DNA from: Myxocyprinus asiaticus
Taxonomy: Eukaryota > Chordata > Actinopteri > Cypriniformes > Catostomidae
Assembly (NCBI RefSeq): GCF_019703515.2
Contig: NC_059356.1
Coordinates: forward strand, 23,069,197 to 23,133,196
Length of the DNA stretch: 64,000 bases
Reading direction: 5' to 3'
Made by a program: the position numbers and the translations under genes. Numbering within the stretch: position 1 is the first letter of the stretch; the number at the start of each line of letters is the position of its first letter. The notes under the pieces are model-generated. The model searched no databases and was not told the origin of the DNA. It saw only the letters and a list, made by a program, of their open reading frames with translations. Of the stretch, positions 22,281 to 34,344 are shown piece after piece.

Positions 22281-25189
22281 CTGAGTATGCCTGCTGCGTT
22301 GCGAGCTCTGACACAACATTGTAGTGTTTTGCTTACAGTTCTTATGTTTTTTGTCTTGGATGTTGTCTGCCTTATTGTCTATGACAGACAAACACTTTTG
22401 GACATTGGTTCTGCAATTACACACCGTAAACCGGACTTCAAATTCCTCAATGCCGACCCGCTGTTTACAAACACACCAGCGGAGCCCTTTGTCTGGGCTG
22501 CCAAGCCGCGGAAACACAAAAGGAAAAGGGGAAACAGAGCCGGAATTCTCATCAGAGTAAGGCGTCGTGCAAATCGACCCCCGCTACCCAGTATTCTACT
22601 GGCAAATGTTCAGTCTCTGGACAACAAGCTATGCAAGCTGAGAGCGCGGATCTCTTTCCAATGAGAGACGAGGGACTGCTGCATTATCTTCCTTACAGAA
22701 ACTTGGATGTCTGCTGAGATTCCAGACTCAGCCATTGAACCCGCGGGGTTCTCCATGCACCGAGCGGACAGAGCGAAAGACCTCTCAGGTAAAAGCAGAG
22801 GTGGTGGTGTATGTTTTATGATCAACAAATCCTGGTGTGATCAGAGGAACGTACATTCTATCAAGTCTTTCTGCTCTCCTGATCTGGAATTTCTCATGCT
22901 TCTGTGTCGACCATTCTGGCTACAGAGGGAATTCACAGCGGTCATTATCACTGCTATGTACATCCCACCACAAGCCGACACAGACCGGGCACTCAAGGAA
23001 CTGTATGGGATTATAAACAAGCAGGAAACTGCGCACCCTGAGGCCGCATTCATTGTTACCGGGGACTTTAATAAAGCCAGTTTCAAATCAGTCGCACCAA
23101 AATACCACCAACACATTAGTTTTAACACACGAGGGGACCGGGTTTTGGACCATTGCTACTCTCCCTTCCGGGACAGCTACAAATCCCTCCCCCGCCCACC
23201 ATTTGGCAAATTGGACCACTCTTCCATTCTGCTTCTGCCCGCTTACAGGCAAAAACTGAAACAGGATGAACCCACCCTCAGAACGATCCAGTGCTGGTCG
23301 GACCAATCAGACTCTATGCTACAAGACTGTTTTGATCACCCGGACAGGGAGATGTTCCAGTCCGACTCTGATGACGACATCGAGCTTTACGCTGATAGCG
23401 TAACATGTTTCATCAGAAAGTGCGTAGAGGATGTTGTTCCGACCAGAACAATATGGATCTACCCGAACCAGAAACCTTGGATTAATAGCGATGTTTGCGC
23501 GGCACTCCGCTTTTAATTTGGGAATGCGGAGGAGCATAAACAAGCCAGTTATGCCCTCCGAAAAGCTATCAGAACAGCAAAACATCAGTACAGGAAAAAG
23601 ATTGAAGGACAGTTCAACACCACCAAATCTAGAAGCATGTGGCAGGGAATTAATATCATCACGGACTTTAAAGGGAATAAAAACTCCGCCATGAACACCG
23701 CTGCCTCTCTCCCGGATGAGCTAAATACTTTTTATGCTCGTTTCGAGGGAAATAACACCGCCCTCGTGGAGAGAGCTCTCGCGGCCAAAGCTACAGAGGT
23801 TAGTTCACTCTCCGTCTCTGTAGCGGAAGTAACCCGATCCTTCTGATGGGTGAATATCTGCAAAGCCATGGGTCCAGACGGCATTCCGGGCCGCGTCATC
23901 AGAGCATGCGCAAACCAACTGGCTGGTGTTTTTACGGACATTTTCAACCTTTCTCTCTCTTTGCCTGTAGTCCCCACATGCTTTAAAACGTTCACCATTG
24001 TGCCTGTTCCAAAGCAATCTAAAATCACTTGCTTAAATGACTGGTGTCCTGTTGCTCTGACCCCCATCATCAGCAAATGCTTTGAGATACTAATCAGAGA
24101 TTACATCTTCTCTGTGCTGCCTCCATAACTAGACCCATTGCAGTTTGCTTACTGCAACAACCACTCCACTGATGATGCCATTGCATCTACAATACACACT
24201 GCTCTCTCCCAACTGGAAAAAAGAACACTTATGTGAGAATGTTGTTTGTAGACTACAGCTCAGCATTCAACACCATAGTGCCCTCCAAGCTTGATGAGAA
24301 ACTCCGGGCTCTGGGCTTAAACAGCTTGCTGTGCAGCTGGATCCTGGACATCCTGTCAAGCAGACGCCAGGTGATTAGAATGGGCAGCAACATCTCCTCA
24401 TCACTGACCCTCAACACTGGAGCCCCGCAGGGCTGTGTTCTCAGCCCACTCCTGTATTCCCTGTACACACATGACTGTGTGGCAACACACAGCTCCAATG
24501 CCATCATTAAGTTTGCTGATGATACGACGGTGGTAGGTCTGATCACTGACAATGATGAAACAGCCTACTGTGAGGAGGTGCACACTCTGACACACTGGTG
24601 TCAGGATCACAACCTCTCCCTCAACGTCAGTAAGACAAAGGAGCTTGTGGTGGACTTCAGGAGAAGGGATAGAGAACACAGTCCCATCACCATCAATGGA
24701 GCACCAGTGGAGAGAGTCAGCAGCTTCAAGTTCCTGGGTGTCCACATCACTGAGGAACTCACATGGTCCATCCACACTGAAGCCGTTGTGAAGAAGGCTC
24801 ATCAGCGCCTCTTCTTCCTGAGATGGCTGAGGAAGTTTGGAATGAACCGCCACATCCTCACACGGTTCTACACCAGCACTGTAGGGAGCATCCTGACTGG
24901 CTGCATCTCCGCCTGGTACGGCAATAGCACCGTCCACAACCGCAAAGCCCTGCAAAGGGTGGTGCGAACTGCCAGACACATCATCGGAGGTGAGCTTCCC
25001 TCCCTCCAGGACATATATACCAGGCGGTGTGTGAAAAAAGCTCGGAGGATTATCAGAGACTCCAGCCACCTGGGCCATGGGCTGTTCTCACTGCTACCAT
25101 CAGGCAGGCGGTATCGCAGCATCAGAACCCGCACCAGCCGACTTCATGACAGCTTCTTCCCCCAAGCAATCAGACTTTTGAACTCTTGA
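22272..25189 (+). pseudogene. LINE X1 endonuclease-reverse transcriptase polyprotein
   Basis: The N-terminal leader (22287 on, MPAALRALTQHCSVLL) leads into endonuclease blocks: ILLANVQSLDNKLCKLRARI, then in the next frame LTETWMS, HRADRAKDLSGKSRGGGVCF (22765-22820), AMYIPPQADTDRAL, FIVTGDFNKASF (23050-23085) and LDHSSILLLPAY (23213-23250). RT follows: [16 protein letters not shown] (about 23865), [16 protein letters not shown] (24240-24290), [18 protein letters not shown] (24412-24465), [11 protein letters not shown] (24511-24543) and [20 protein letters not shown] (24622-24680). The RT segment 24233-25189 is open for 318 codons with FADD intact. Upstream, stops near 22662, 23514, 23845, 24126 and 24234 inactivate the whole. 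It would nick DNA and prime reverse transcription at the nick. Confidence 0.85.
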
Positions 25190-25633
25190 TCTCCCATGAT
25201 CAAAATACACCAGCACTGCACTTTATTACTCTTATATCTCACACCGGACTGTCATAAATTATATTATTATTATATTATATTCTCTCTTAACAACACACTG
25301 GCAGCTTACTATCAACCGACAGCCTGAATGTCAATACAGTACAATACAACCTACTGTACATTTTATATATACTATATATACTTTTTTATTGTATAATGTG
25401 TATTCTATATTGTGTGTATTGTATACTGTACATTGTATGTTATTATTTGTATATTGTGTTATGTGTAATTATGTGAATATTAGATTTTAAATTGTGTTGT
25501 GTTAATCTGATGTTTATTGTAAATTGGTATATGTCTCATCACTGTCACGACAACTATGTTGCTCGGAACTGCACCCAAGAATTTCACGCACTATTGCACT
25601 TGTGTATATGGTTGTGTGACAATAAAAGTTTTG

Positions 25634-26165
25634 AACTTCCTCAAACTAAATTGTGATAAAACAGACATGATCATCATCAGTCATAAATCCCTCACCAAAA
25701 CCATTCATAACTTCTGCCTCACCATCGATATCCACTCTTTGGTTCCCTCTTCACACATTCACAACCTCTGAGTCATCTTTGACAGCAACCTCTCCTTTGT
25801 TCACCATGTCAATCAAACCACCAAAACTGCATTTTTCCACTGAAAAAACGTAGCTCATCTCCATCCATCACTCTCCTTCTCTGCTGCTGAAACTTTGATC
25901 CATGCTTTCATCACTTCCAGAATTGACTACTGCAACAGAATTCTTTATGGCACTTCATCCAAAGTCCTAAATAAACTTCAGTACATCCAGAATTCTGCCG
26001 CACACCTGCTTACTCATTTCCGTTCCCGTGACCATGTCACCCCTGTCCTCCAGAAGCTTCATTGGCTTCCTGTCCCACAACAGATTCATTTCAAAGTCCT
26101 TCTCTTCACTCACAAAGCCCTTCATTACCTCTGCACTTGCTACTAGCCTCATGTCATTACACCAT
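25634..26165 (+). pseudogene. L2-like reverse transcriptase, C-terminal part
   Basis: It continues the RT frame after the inserted LINE: FLKLNCDKTDMIIISHKSL, then LIHAFITSRIDYCNRILYGT, KLQYIQNSAAHLLTHF and LQKLHWLPVPQQIHFKVLL. Stops are present. It ends inside the usual C-terminal region without a 3' UTR or tail. Confidence 0.75.
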
Positions 26166-26169
26166 CTGG

Positions 26170-29100
26170 CTTTTATATATGAACAATGCCCTTAAATGAA
26201 TATCATTGAATGTGAAGGGCATTGGTCACAACGTGAAAAGGAAAAAATTCTGACTTTTCTTAAAAAAGAACACATATCGATAGCATTATTAAAGGAAACT
26301 CTACTTTTCCTCATTTACTTCAAGTAGTAGGGGCACTGCAATTCTTATTCATAAGAACATTCCATTTATTCTTGAGCATGCGGAATATGATTCAGAAGGT
26401 ATATTTGTGCTGATCTCTGGCTCTATTCTTGGAATGTACATTACTGTAGTGAAATTATATGCTCCAAATGAAGACTGTCCCAGATTTACGTCAAATGTGG
26501 TTTTAAAGTTCAACCAGCACTGTAAGAGTGTCAGTTTTTTGGAGGTTACTTTAATTGTGTACTTAAAGGACACTTAGATAAATCCTCACCCCAGGTCAAT
26601 ACAAATTGTAAATCTTTACTATACTCTTAGGAGTGCTTGTAGGGATATAGGTTTGGTGGATATTTGGAGGGAGTTGCATCCTAGAAGTAGAGATTATAAA
26701 TTTTACTCTCATCCCCATAACTCATACTCAAAGCTGGATTATTTTTTCATACCTTCTAAGTGTATACATCATGTGAATTCCTGTCAGATTGGTCCTCTGT
26801 GCTGTCTGACCATGGCCCTGTATACTTAGATATTGATATCAGTATATCAATTCCAAAATCAACTTACTAGAAATTCAATTCTTTGTTTTTGAGCTGTACC
26901 AGTTTCCGTTCCTTTCTTAGACAGAAGATAATTCAGTATTGGCAAGACAATCAGAACTCGCCTGTCTCTTCCACAACTGAATGGGATGCTGCCAAAGCTA
27001 CACTGCATGGCCATCTCATTGCTTGTACTTTTCTACTGAAAAAACTCAGAACTCAGAAAAGGAAAGATTTAGAAGCCAATGTGAATCATTTACAAAAACA
27101 ACACAAATGGTCACCAACTCAGAATAAATGGGTTTTGTTCAATAATGCCAGGGCAAAGCTTAATTTAGATCACACTGAACATGTCAAGACATTATTATTT
27201 TTTAGTAAGCAGAGATATTATGAGTCTGGAAATAGACGCAGTCGTCTACTTGCTTACCATTTAAAAAGGGAGCAAAATGAATGAGCTATAAAAGCAATTA
27301 AGATATCTGATGGCAGCGTGACCTATGACCCCTTGGTTATTAATAGCACTTTTTCTGACTTCTATAGGTCTCTCTATACAACTGAGTACAGCGGTCCTAA
27401 GAAGAATTTGCTGAAATACTTGCATGAGATTTCTCTCCCCAGTGTTTCTGAAAATGCTAAAATCTTTTTAAATGCTCCCTTCGCTAAGGAAGAAATTTGG
27501 CAACCTATTCAATCAATGCCACCTGGCAAAGCTCCCGGTCCGGATGGGTTAGAATTTTGTAAGCAATTCTGGCCTAAGCTTTGCCCAATTTTAATGCCAG
27601 CAATAAATAGTCTCTTAGAAACAAATTCAACACCTGAATCTTGGCCAGTGTCTGTTATTAATTTGCTCCTGAAAAAAGATAAAGACCCAGTAAAACGTTC
27701 CTCCTATCATCCAATTAGTCTGCTTAATGTGGATTATAATATTATGGCCAAATCGTTAGCTCGGCGGCTTGAAACTGTTGCCTCATATTATTAATCCGGA
27801 CTAGACTGGGTTTGTGAAGTCTAGATATGGTACTGTTAATATTCACAGAGCATTGAATATAATAGATTTTTGCAGTGCTGGAGAAGGTAGGGCTGGAACC
27901 TAATTTTATTGGTTTGGTCAAACTTTTATATTCTGAACCTATGGCCGTGGTCAATACCAATGGAGTATTATCTAATACATTTTCAGTAAACAGAGGCTGC
28001 CATCAAGGCTGCCCGCTCTCACCACTTTTGTTTTCTTTGGTTACTGAACCACTGCCTGTAGCTGTGAGAACCAATGCAAACATATGTGGCATTAAAATAG
28101 GTCCAGAGGAACATCGCATATCACTTTATGCAGACGATGTTCTGCTATACTATAAAAAGCCTAAGACCTCTACTGACAGTTGTTGCAGTAATTGATAATT
28201 ATAGTAATTCTTCAGGATATAAGATTAATTTGGATAAATCTCTGGCTTTGTGTATGCAAGGATACACAATTTATGTAAGGATAAATTCTTCAATTATAAG
28301 GTATATTTGGAATAAATAAAAAGGCCCAGACTTAAACTCTCTATTTTGTTGAAGCCAAGAGAACTGGGTGGGGCTTTGCTTCCTAATCTTCAGTTATATT
28401 ATTGGTCTGCACAAATTAAACACGTTAAGTCAGTTTCTTAATAGACTTAAAACCCTTTGGGTTGGGACTGAATCTTCAATGTGTTATCGAAGACTGTTAT
28501 GTTCTTTGCCATTTATTTATAACATACAAAAGATTCAGTCTGTGACTAATAACTTTACTGTGGAAAACACTCTTCTGGTGTGGAAGGATGTTTGGAAGTA
28601 CTTAGCCATTCCAACTAATTTATCTCTTAAATCTTCCATTGCGCTCAACCCTGATCTTCCCTCATCAATACAGAACACTGGGCTTCAGGCCTGGATGTCA
28701 AGAGGAGTGTTGGAGTTTGGCCATTTATTTAAAAATGGTAAAATTAATTCATTTCAGCAGTTAAGACAGGAATTTAACTTGCCCTGTAATGATTTCTATA
28801 AGTTTCTTCAACTGTGGCACTTTATAGAGTCACAGAAAAGAGATGGTAATATACAATTTACTCTTACTGACGTGGAAAAACATTTTTTTTTCCTCATCCA
28901 CTCTTAACAACCTGTTGATGCTCATTTACCCCACCCATGGGTTTGACTTTACTTTGCTTAAATTAGTTCACATTTACCATATAGTGTGCTGTTCAAAATT
29001 GTTCATAATGTTGACAAATTATACATCTTTATAATATGTCAACATTATTAACTCTTTTTTGACTAGATCATATTGTATATGTGAACTAATTTAAGCAAAG

Positions 29101-29775
29101 TGACATCAGTTATGGGGGCGGGGGGCATGCACATCAACAGGTGAAGATTTCTGACTTATACCCTGTTATCTAATGTTGGTCCTTCAACTTTTGATTCTTT
29201 GAGGGTGATATGGAAAAAGGACATTGGGTTATCTTTCAGTGACGAGGAATGGTTATCTGTTTGTGCAAGTGTTTTTCCCAAGTGTGCCCCAATTTCAGAC
29301 CATGAGCAAAAATTTTTATTTATCCATAGAGCTTAACAACGGTTCGCCTGCACAAAATATTCCCCAATACTTCTCAATTATGCATTAAATGTAAGACAGA
29401 CATCAGCACTGTGATGCATGCATTCTGGGATCGTGACAAGATCAAAGCCTTTTGGAAAAAGATTAACAAAATTCTACAAAAGATCATTGGAAAGACATTT
29501 CTCCAAAAGCATATCTCTTGAATTGTAAAATTGATGTGGGTCTCGATTGTGATAAAGAATGTGAACTGAATTTTTGCATATTTTTGGCAACAGCAAAAAA
29601 AAATTATACTATTGTTATGGTCAGCTTCATAGATACCTTCAGTCAAAATGTGGATGTATCAGGCCGCCACTCATCTGCCATTAGAAAACTTACTTGTGAC
29701 CTACATCATAGGTCTGACATTTTCTGGCACACTTGGTCTTCTCTTTGGGACTTTCTTGAAGGAGCCCATTGACTA
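26170..29775 (+). pseudogene. L1-like ORF2 (endonuclease-RT), decayed
   Basis: The N-terminal part is endonuclease-like (KKILTFLKKEHISIALLKET, later DIWRELHPRSRDYKFYSHPH and SKLDYFFIP at 26650-26755). The middle holds a 133-codon open piece (26883-27284) and RT blocks: MPPGKAPGPDGL (27518-27553), LLKKDKDP, SYHPISLLNVDYNIMAKSLA (about 27705-27765), RGCHQGCPLSPLLFSLVTEP (27995-28050) and SLYADDVLLYYKK (28120-28158), where the YADD catalytic turn is kept. The C-terminal part runs through FNRLKTLWVGTE, an acidic-aromatic region and on to about 29770. More than six stops or shifts occur. Confidence 0.8.
28909..29142. repeat. 230-bp palindrome inside L1-like ORF2
   Basis: The arms read inward from CCTGTTGATG (28911) and from CATCAACAGG (ends 29141). 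They share TTAAATTAGTTCACAT / ATGTGAACTAATTTAA and AATGTTGACAAATTATA / TATAATATGTCAACATT, meeting at about 29026 with almost no loop. L1-like coding sequence flanks it on both sides, so it looks like an inserted fold-back element. Confidence 0.75.
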
Positions 29776-29984
29776 TTATTTCCCATTTATCACTGTATGA
29801 ATTTTATTTTCACAGATTCTGTTATTATTTTTTTCCCCCTTTTGTTTGTATTCATTGTGAGTTTTTTATGCCTTTGCAGATATGCCCTGTTCTTATCTAT
29901 AATGCGTTTAGTGTGTGTAAACTAATGTATGGCTGTACATGCTGTCATGAGATCCCAGTTCCATTGTTGTGTTATTGTAAATCA

Positions 29985-30016
29985 TAAAAAATAAATAAAT
30001 AAATAAATAAATAAAA
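29985..30016 (+). repeat. (TAAA)n tail of the L1-like element
   Basis: An ATAAATAAATAAA repeat follows the 3' UTR and marks the 3' end of the L1-like element. Confidence 0.7.
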
Positions 30017-31579
30017 AGAAATGTGCAGTGGGGGAAAATATGAAGAAAGAATGGTTGAATAAATATGTGAAAAGAAAATAAGTAAAATAAAAAAAAAAAA
30101 AAAAAAAACAGATGAAACAGCAAGAAAATCTTGCTTTGAGATAAACCATCACACTGCAAGTGCACTCAAGTACACAACACTTTTCATAAACTCAGCATGA
30201 GGTTCCTTTAAAGTCAACTATTTTGTATCGACCAGGGTGGTGAGAGAAATACTGTAAAACTGTATGTTTAACAGACCAAAAACCTACTGTCACAACAGTG
30301 TTCCCTTTGACTACAATGCACAAAAAACACTTTTAAAGAAGTCAATCAAAAGACTAAGCTTCATATTATAAGTGATGATAAATAAATAAATAAATAAAAA
30401 TACAAAAACAGTGTTTGTTTGCAGAAACAGTGTGAGTGTGGGTTGAAAAGCCACCAAAATAAGTTTAATACATTTATCAGTTATTACATTCTGTGAACAC
30501 ATCAATTCATCACATTCAAAATTTCCCACAAGTAAACTTTCTCCTTACATCCTATTATCTTATGTTTAAAACATTTTGTGACCTTTAGCCTATAAGTGGG
30601 CATGAATTTTGTTTACAAAAAAAGAATGTAAACACAGCTCTTTCATAATAGAGTTAAAGGGTCACGAAACCCACCTACATTTAGTTGAGACCCAGTTTTT
30701 CACACCTCAGATGGAGAAATGTGAAGAGGGAAAAAGGAAGGGGGTCAAGAGCTACTTGAACACACAACATAAGCTTGTATAATTTTTGTGAAACTTGCTG
30801 CACCAAACATTTGCAAATATGCAGATATACAGCTTGAACACACTGGAAATCGACATGTCTGAAATCAACTCCATACTGCCGAATTACTGACAAGCGGCAT
30901 CCCCCATCGGACATTTTTGCATCAGTTCAACTGTGATCACCTTTACTTTGCCCACTGGGGGCAGCGATTTGAATTTCATTAGGACAGATCAATTTCAGCA
31001 GTAAAACATTTGACCTACTGTCACCGAATTCATAATGTGATCAGTCTGAATTATAATGATTTTTTTTAAGTTTCAAATATGTCTCATGTCTTCCATTGTT
31101 TAGACAAGGTTTTTAGTTAAGCCAATGTTGGTACTGTAATCCGGTCCAGTAGGGCCTCTTATGCAAACAGATTTCAATTTCATTGGTGGCGCTAGTGGTG
31201 GAGAAATTACACACTACAACTTTAAGTCTTCACTTCTCCTCATAACACTGGCATAACACACACACAAACTCACAGATTGGTGTGAAAAAAAAAGAGCATC
31301 AAAAGAGGACTGACCCGAGCTGAGACTTTAAAGATGATAAAGTACTTTGGAGTGTCTAGAGCAGAAAGACCTTTAATTGGTATCTCATGGAACATAGATT
31401 AGCTGCCTTTGCAGTTTTACAACCTTAGATGGAGGTGAAAAACATTATTGACCATTGTGTGCCCTTTATTCCTTATTTCTTTTCTCTAAGCTTCAACTGT
31501 AGATCTCTCTCTCCCTCTCTTTCATCTCCTCGTCTTCCTGCCTCACCATCACAGCTTCTGATCTATCTATTTTCCTCTA
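30017..31579. other. Unassigned DNA
   Basis: It holds A-rich tracts (30085-30109), a TAAA run (30379-30398) and stretches that may be old dispersed repeats (for example about 31150-31220, GGTGGCGCTAGTGGTGGAG). No gene could be supported. Confidence 0.4.
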
Positions 31580-31734
31580 TTAACCCTCATCCTGCCAACA
31601 TATTTAATATACAAGGACAACCGACTAGGGTCCCTGGGGACCCCAAGAATAAACTACTGTAATAAACAACCATCACAGCAAAATGTTAACTTATTTCTTC
31701 TTAAAACATTATTAGTTATGTAATTAATGTTATC

Positions 31735-31765
<31 letters not shown>

Positions 31766-33421
31766 TTATTATTATTTTAGGAAAGTTACAGTTAATTTGC
31801 ATATTGTGTAAATATAAAATAATTGAAATAAACCTACAGTCATTCAAACTCAGGGCATACTGGCATGTGACAGGAGGAGGAAACATTTGCTACCTTACTT
31901 TCTGTGTTTCGGGAGCAAAGGCTACACCTTTTTTGAGTAGATTTTCCAGCTGATCGTTGGACGTCCACAGCAGCAGGTGGAGTTTTCCTCACTCCCATGA
32001 TGGTCATTGCTGCTCGGATTGGGGCTTGGAGCATGGCAGTATCAGCTCTCTTCACGTGTGGCATGACCAGGGCATGCTCCAGCTGTCTCAGGTAGATCCG
32101 GCGACGTGGGCCACGTTCTGAAAACTTCCAATCTGGGAAGTTCCCCATCCAGATGATGAAGGCAGTAATGGCAGCAACATCCACCATGTTCATAAACAGC
32201 ACCTTCGACCATCTGTTTATTTTTCTTCTGGTTGTGAACATTTTGGCTAGATGATCCAGATTATCCACACCACTTTTGGTTGCATTGTAGTGTAGTATGA
32301 TCTCTGGTTTCTGCTTCTTGCCATCAACCTTCATGTCATGGTGCATGGAGGACAGCGCCAGTACCGCTTTTCCTTTTGCAGGTATATATGACACCATGGT
32401 AAGCTGCCCATGAAAGCCAAACCATGAACATTGTCTGTGCCTTTAATAAAGTATTTTGGGAGCTGGGCTACAAACATGGTCCATAAATCTCTGAAAGGTG
32501 CAAGCTTGTCTGTTGCCATTCGCTCTCCCCTTGTTGCTTTGTTGTCGAACCTCATGTATCTCAATATGTGTTGGAATCTTGCTCTGGACATAGTTGCAGT
32601 GAACACAGGTTACAGCCAGTCTCTGACCATAGGGAATCTACAGGCTCATGGTTATCTTTAGACACCCCTGCTATGATCAAAAGCCAATGACTGCTTTTAT
32701 TTCTGTGTCATCCACTGCTTTCCATTGATCACTAATGTTGGTGGGATGACTCTCATTCCATTCCCTGATACTTCTTTCAGCTTCTCTGTTAGTTTCACAT
32801 TTGTGCTTTTTCCCCACACTCACACCATGGTCTGATCATGCTCTGACTGCATGTCAGTCATATGCATGACACACTATTTTACAGTCTTATCTAATATAAT
32901 AGAAAATAAACATTTAATTTGATAGTCATAAAACATTTTATTATGAAATTATGTATTGCATTTCTGACTTTGAACATCATCTTACCTTAGGAAGAGCAGT
33001 ATTTAGGGTCGTCGACAGAGCACATGAGGAAATCTGTGTTTGCTGCATCTTTGTCTGTCTCCTTCAAAATGACTGACAGAGTGTCCCTACCCACCTCTGA
33101 TAGTTTGTGATACTTTAAATTAGAAACATGAACTCAATAAATAGTTCCATTTATTAAAACTGCATAGGCGGAATCGAGTGCTTTTGACTGGGGTCCCCCA
33201 GGACCCCAAAACACTGGTATTTTTTAAAAGCCCTAATTAAAACAGAAAATGAAAACAATGATATGAAGTCATTAGGAACAAATTGATTGACAAAGTCATG
33301 AAAAATTGGAATGATAGAATAAAGCACCTGTGAGATATGACAAAAAGTACACCTCATGGGTCTGCGGGTACCCCAGTCAGTAGGATGAGTATGTTGTCTA
33401 ATATGATGGTGGTAGTGTTAA
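31580..33421 (-). mobile_element. piggyBac-type element with TTAA ends
   Basis: TTAA occurs at both ends (31580-31583 and 33418-33421), the piggyBac target duplication. The terminal sequences pair imperfectly: TTAACCCTCATCCTGCC against the complement of GATGGTGGTAGTGTTAA. Subterminal blocks match better (GACTAGGGTCCCTGGGGACC at 31624 and GGTCTGCGGGTACCCCAGTC near 33378). The minus strand carries a broken piggyBac transposase. A 29-bp A run is at 31735-31763. Confidence 0.8.
31840..32890 (-). pseudogene. piggyBac transposase, internally deleted
   Basis: Minus-strand pieces show family blocks: SRARFQHILRYMRFDNKATR and ERMATDKLAPFRDLWTMFVA (32606-32470), then, after a jump, LPWCHIYLQKEKRY. In another frame, VDNLDHLAKMFTTRRKINRW (about 32265) leads to a C-terminal zinc-ribbon-like cluster CSLCSRNTESKVANVSSSCH (31925-31860). 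The segment with the first catalytic aspartates, expected between FIKGTDN and VHGLAFMG, is deleted. The normal enzyme cuts and pastes at TTAA; this copy should be inactive. Confidence 0.8.
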
Positions 33422-34344
33422 AAGGGCCATATCCCACACTTTTGTAGCATTTTATGTTGTTCCTTGAAGACTTATTTTAATGCTAGTAAACGTTTTGTGA
33501 ACCTAAACTTTGGCATAGTTTAAATGGTTGTTAATCAGGGCAGTCCAAGTTACTAAATATGCATTGATGTTTGTAAATGTGGCCATAGTTGTGACATCGT
33601 ATCCACAATGATTTATTGATGACCTATTTTTTCAGTTTAGTTTTCATAAATGGCCTGGGTGGATTGGAATCTATCCTCCCTGATTTCTTTCCAATAGCAT
33701 AATGCATTTCACCGTTGTAATTGTGTTGAACTATTTAAATGTATTATCTAATTGCTATGCACTATTGTGCTGTATCACATTTAGCCATGCCATGTTGCTT
33801 TTCATAACACTGAGTACAGTATGTTTTCTCTCTACTCTACGTTGTTGCCTCAGGGCTTTTTATGTATATTTGAATAGAATTTTGTTCTTCCTGCTGGGGT
33901 AACACTAACATTTTGTATGAACTGTTATGAAGTCTCCAAATGAATAAATGCAAATGTAAATGTCTTGAAACAAGTCCAGGCATGAAAAGTTAAACAATTT
34001 GATAAGTTTATGAAAAAGTAAACTTGCTTAAGTAAAGGGCAACTCTCTGCGGAGGGGAGGGTTAGCTAATTGAATCTTCACAGAATCCATCAGGGGAAAT
34101 ACAAATTAGTATAATGGAAAACATGCAGAGAGGCATGCAGGGTTAGATTAATCTAGTCTCATGTCTTTAATTACAAGGGTGGAATCATAATCAGCAGGTG
34201 TTTTACGCAGGAAATAAGCATCTATGGCAGGACTACTCAACTTTGGAAATGTCAGGGGTCGTTAAGGTGGATCCCTATACGCTCGAGGGCAGTACTCTTA
34301 ATTTTTAAGATAAAGAGATATATATATATACACACACACTCACT
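33422..34344. other. Unassigned DNA with a possible hAT end
   Basis: No gene is seen. Near 34228 CAGGACTACTCAAC may be the left end of a hAT-type element (see findings). TA and CA/CT microsatellite (34317-34344) precede the Tc1 chain. Confidence 0.35.

Larger units (their letters stand above)
22259..25634 (+). mobile_element. CR1/L2/Rex1-type LINE, copy X1, nearly full length
   Basis: The copy begins with a GC-richer 5' leader containing CAAGATGGCG and encodes an N-terminal leader, an apurinic-type endonuclease and RT in one direction. It ends in a TA-rich 3' UTR closing GTGTGACAATAAAAGTTTTG at about 25632. It is inserted into the L2-like RT. A second copy is at 62515-64000. The clade is CR1/L2/Rex1 by RT motifs; the exact family name needs a library search. 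Confidence 0.8.
20930..26165 (+). mobile_element. L2-like LINE, split by a younger LINE
   Basis: RT-like sequence runs through 21286-22258, breaks, and continues at 25634-26165 exactly where the inserted LINE ends. On the left the reading ends SWMQAN; on the right it resumes FLKLNCDKT. Motifs are LLDLTAAFDTIN, GVPQGSVLGP, YTDDVQLYV, then RIDYCNRILYG and HWLPVPQQIHFKVLL, a set typical of L2/CR1-type RTs. The 3' UTR is missing: coding sequence stops near 26165 and L1-like ORF2 begins. The 5' limit is approximate. Confidence 0.75.
20025..30016 (+). mobile_element. L1-like LINE split by nested LINEs
   Basis: An ORF1 with coiled-coil and RNA-binding features (20050-20850) and an ORF2 with endonuclease/RT sequence (26170-29770) lie in the same orientation. 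They are separated by about 5.2 kb of other LINE sequence. The 3' end is a TAAA-type repeat at 29988-30015. Both ORFs contain stops and frameshifts. A 230-bp palindrome interrupts the C-terminal part of ORF2. Confidence 0.8.

Noticed and set aside
24401..25078. 225-codon minus-strand open frame
   Set aside because: It is antisense to the well-supported LINE X1 RT and arises from its codon bias.
29908..30165. Phenylalanine-rich minus-strand frame
   Set aside because: It is produced by A-rich tail sequence of the L1-like element.
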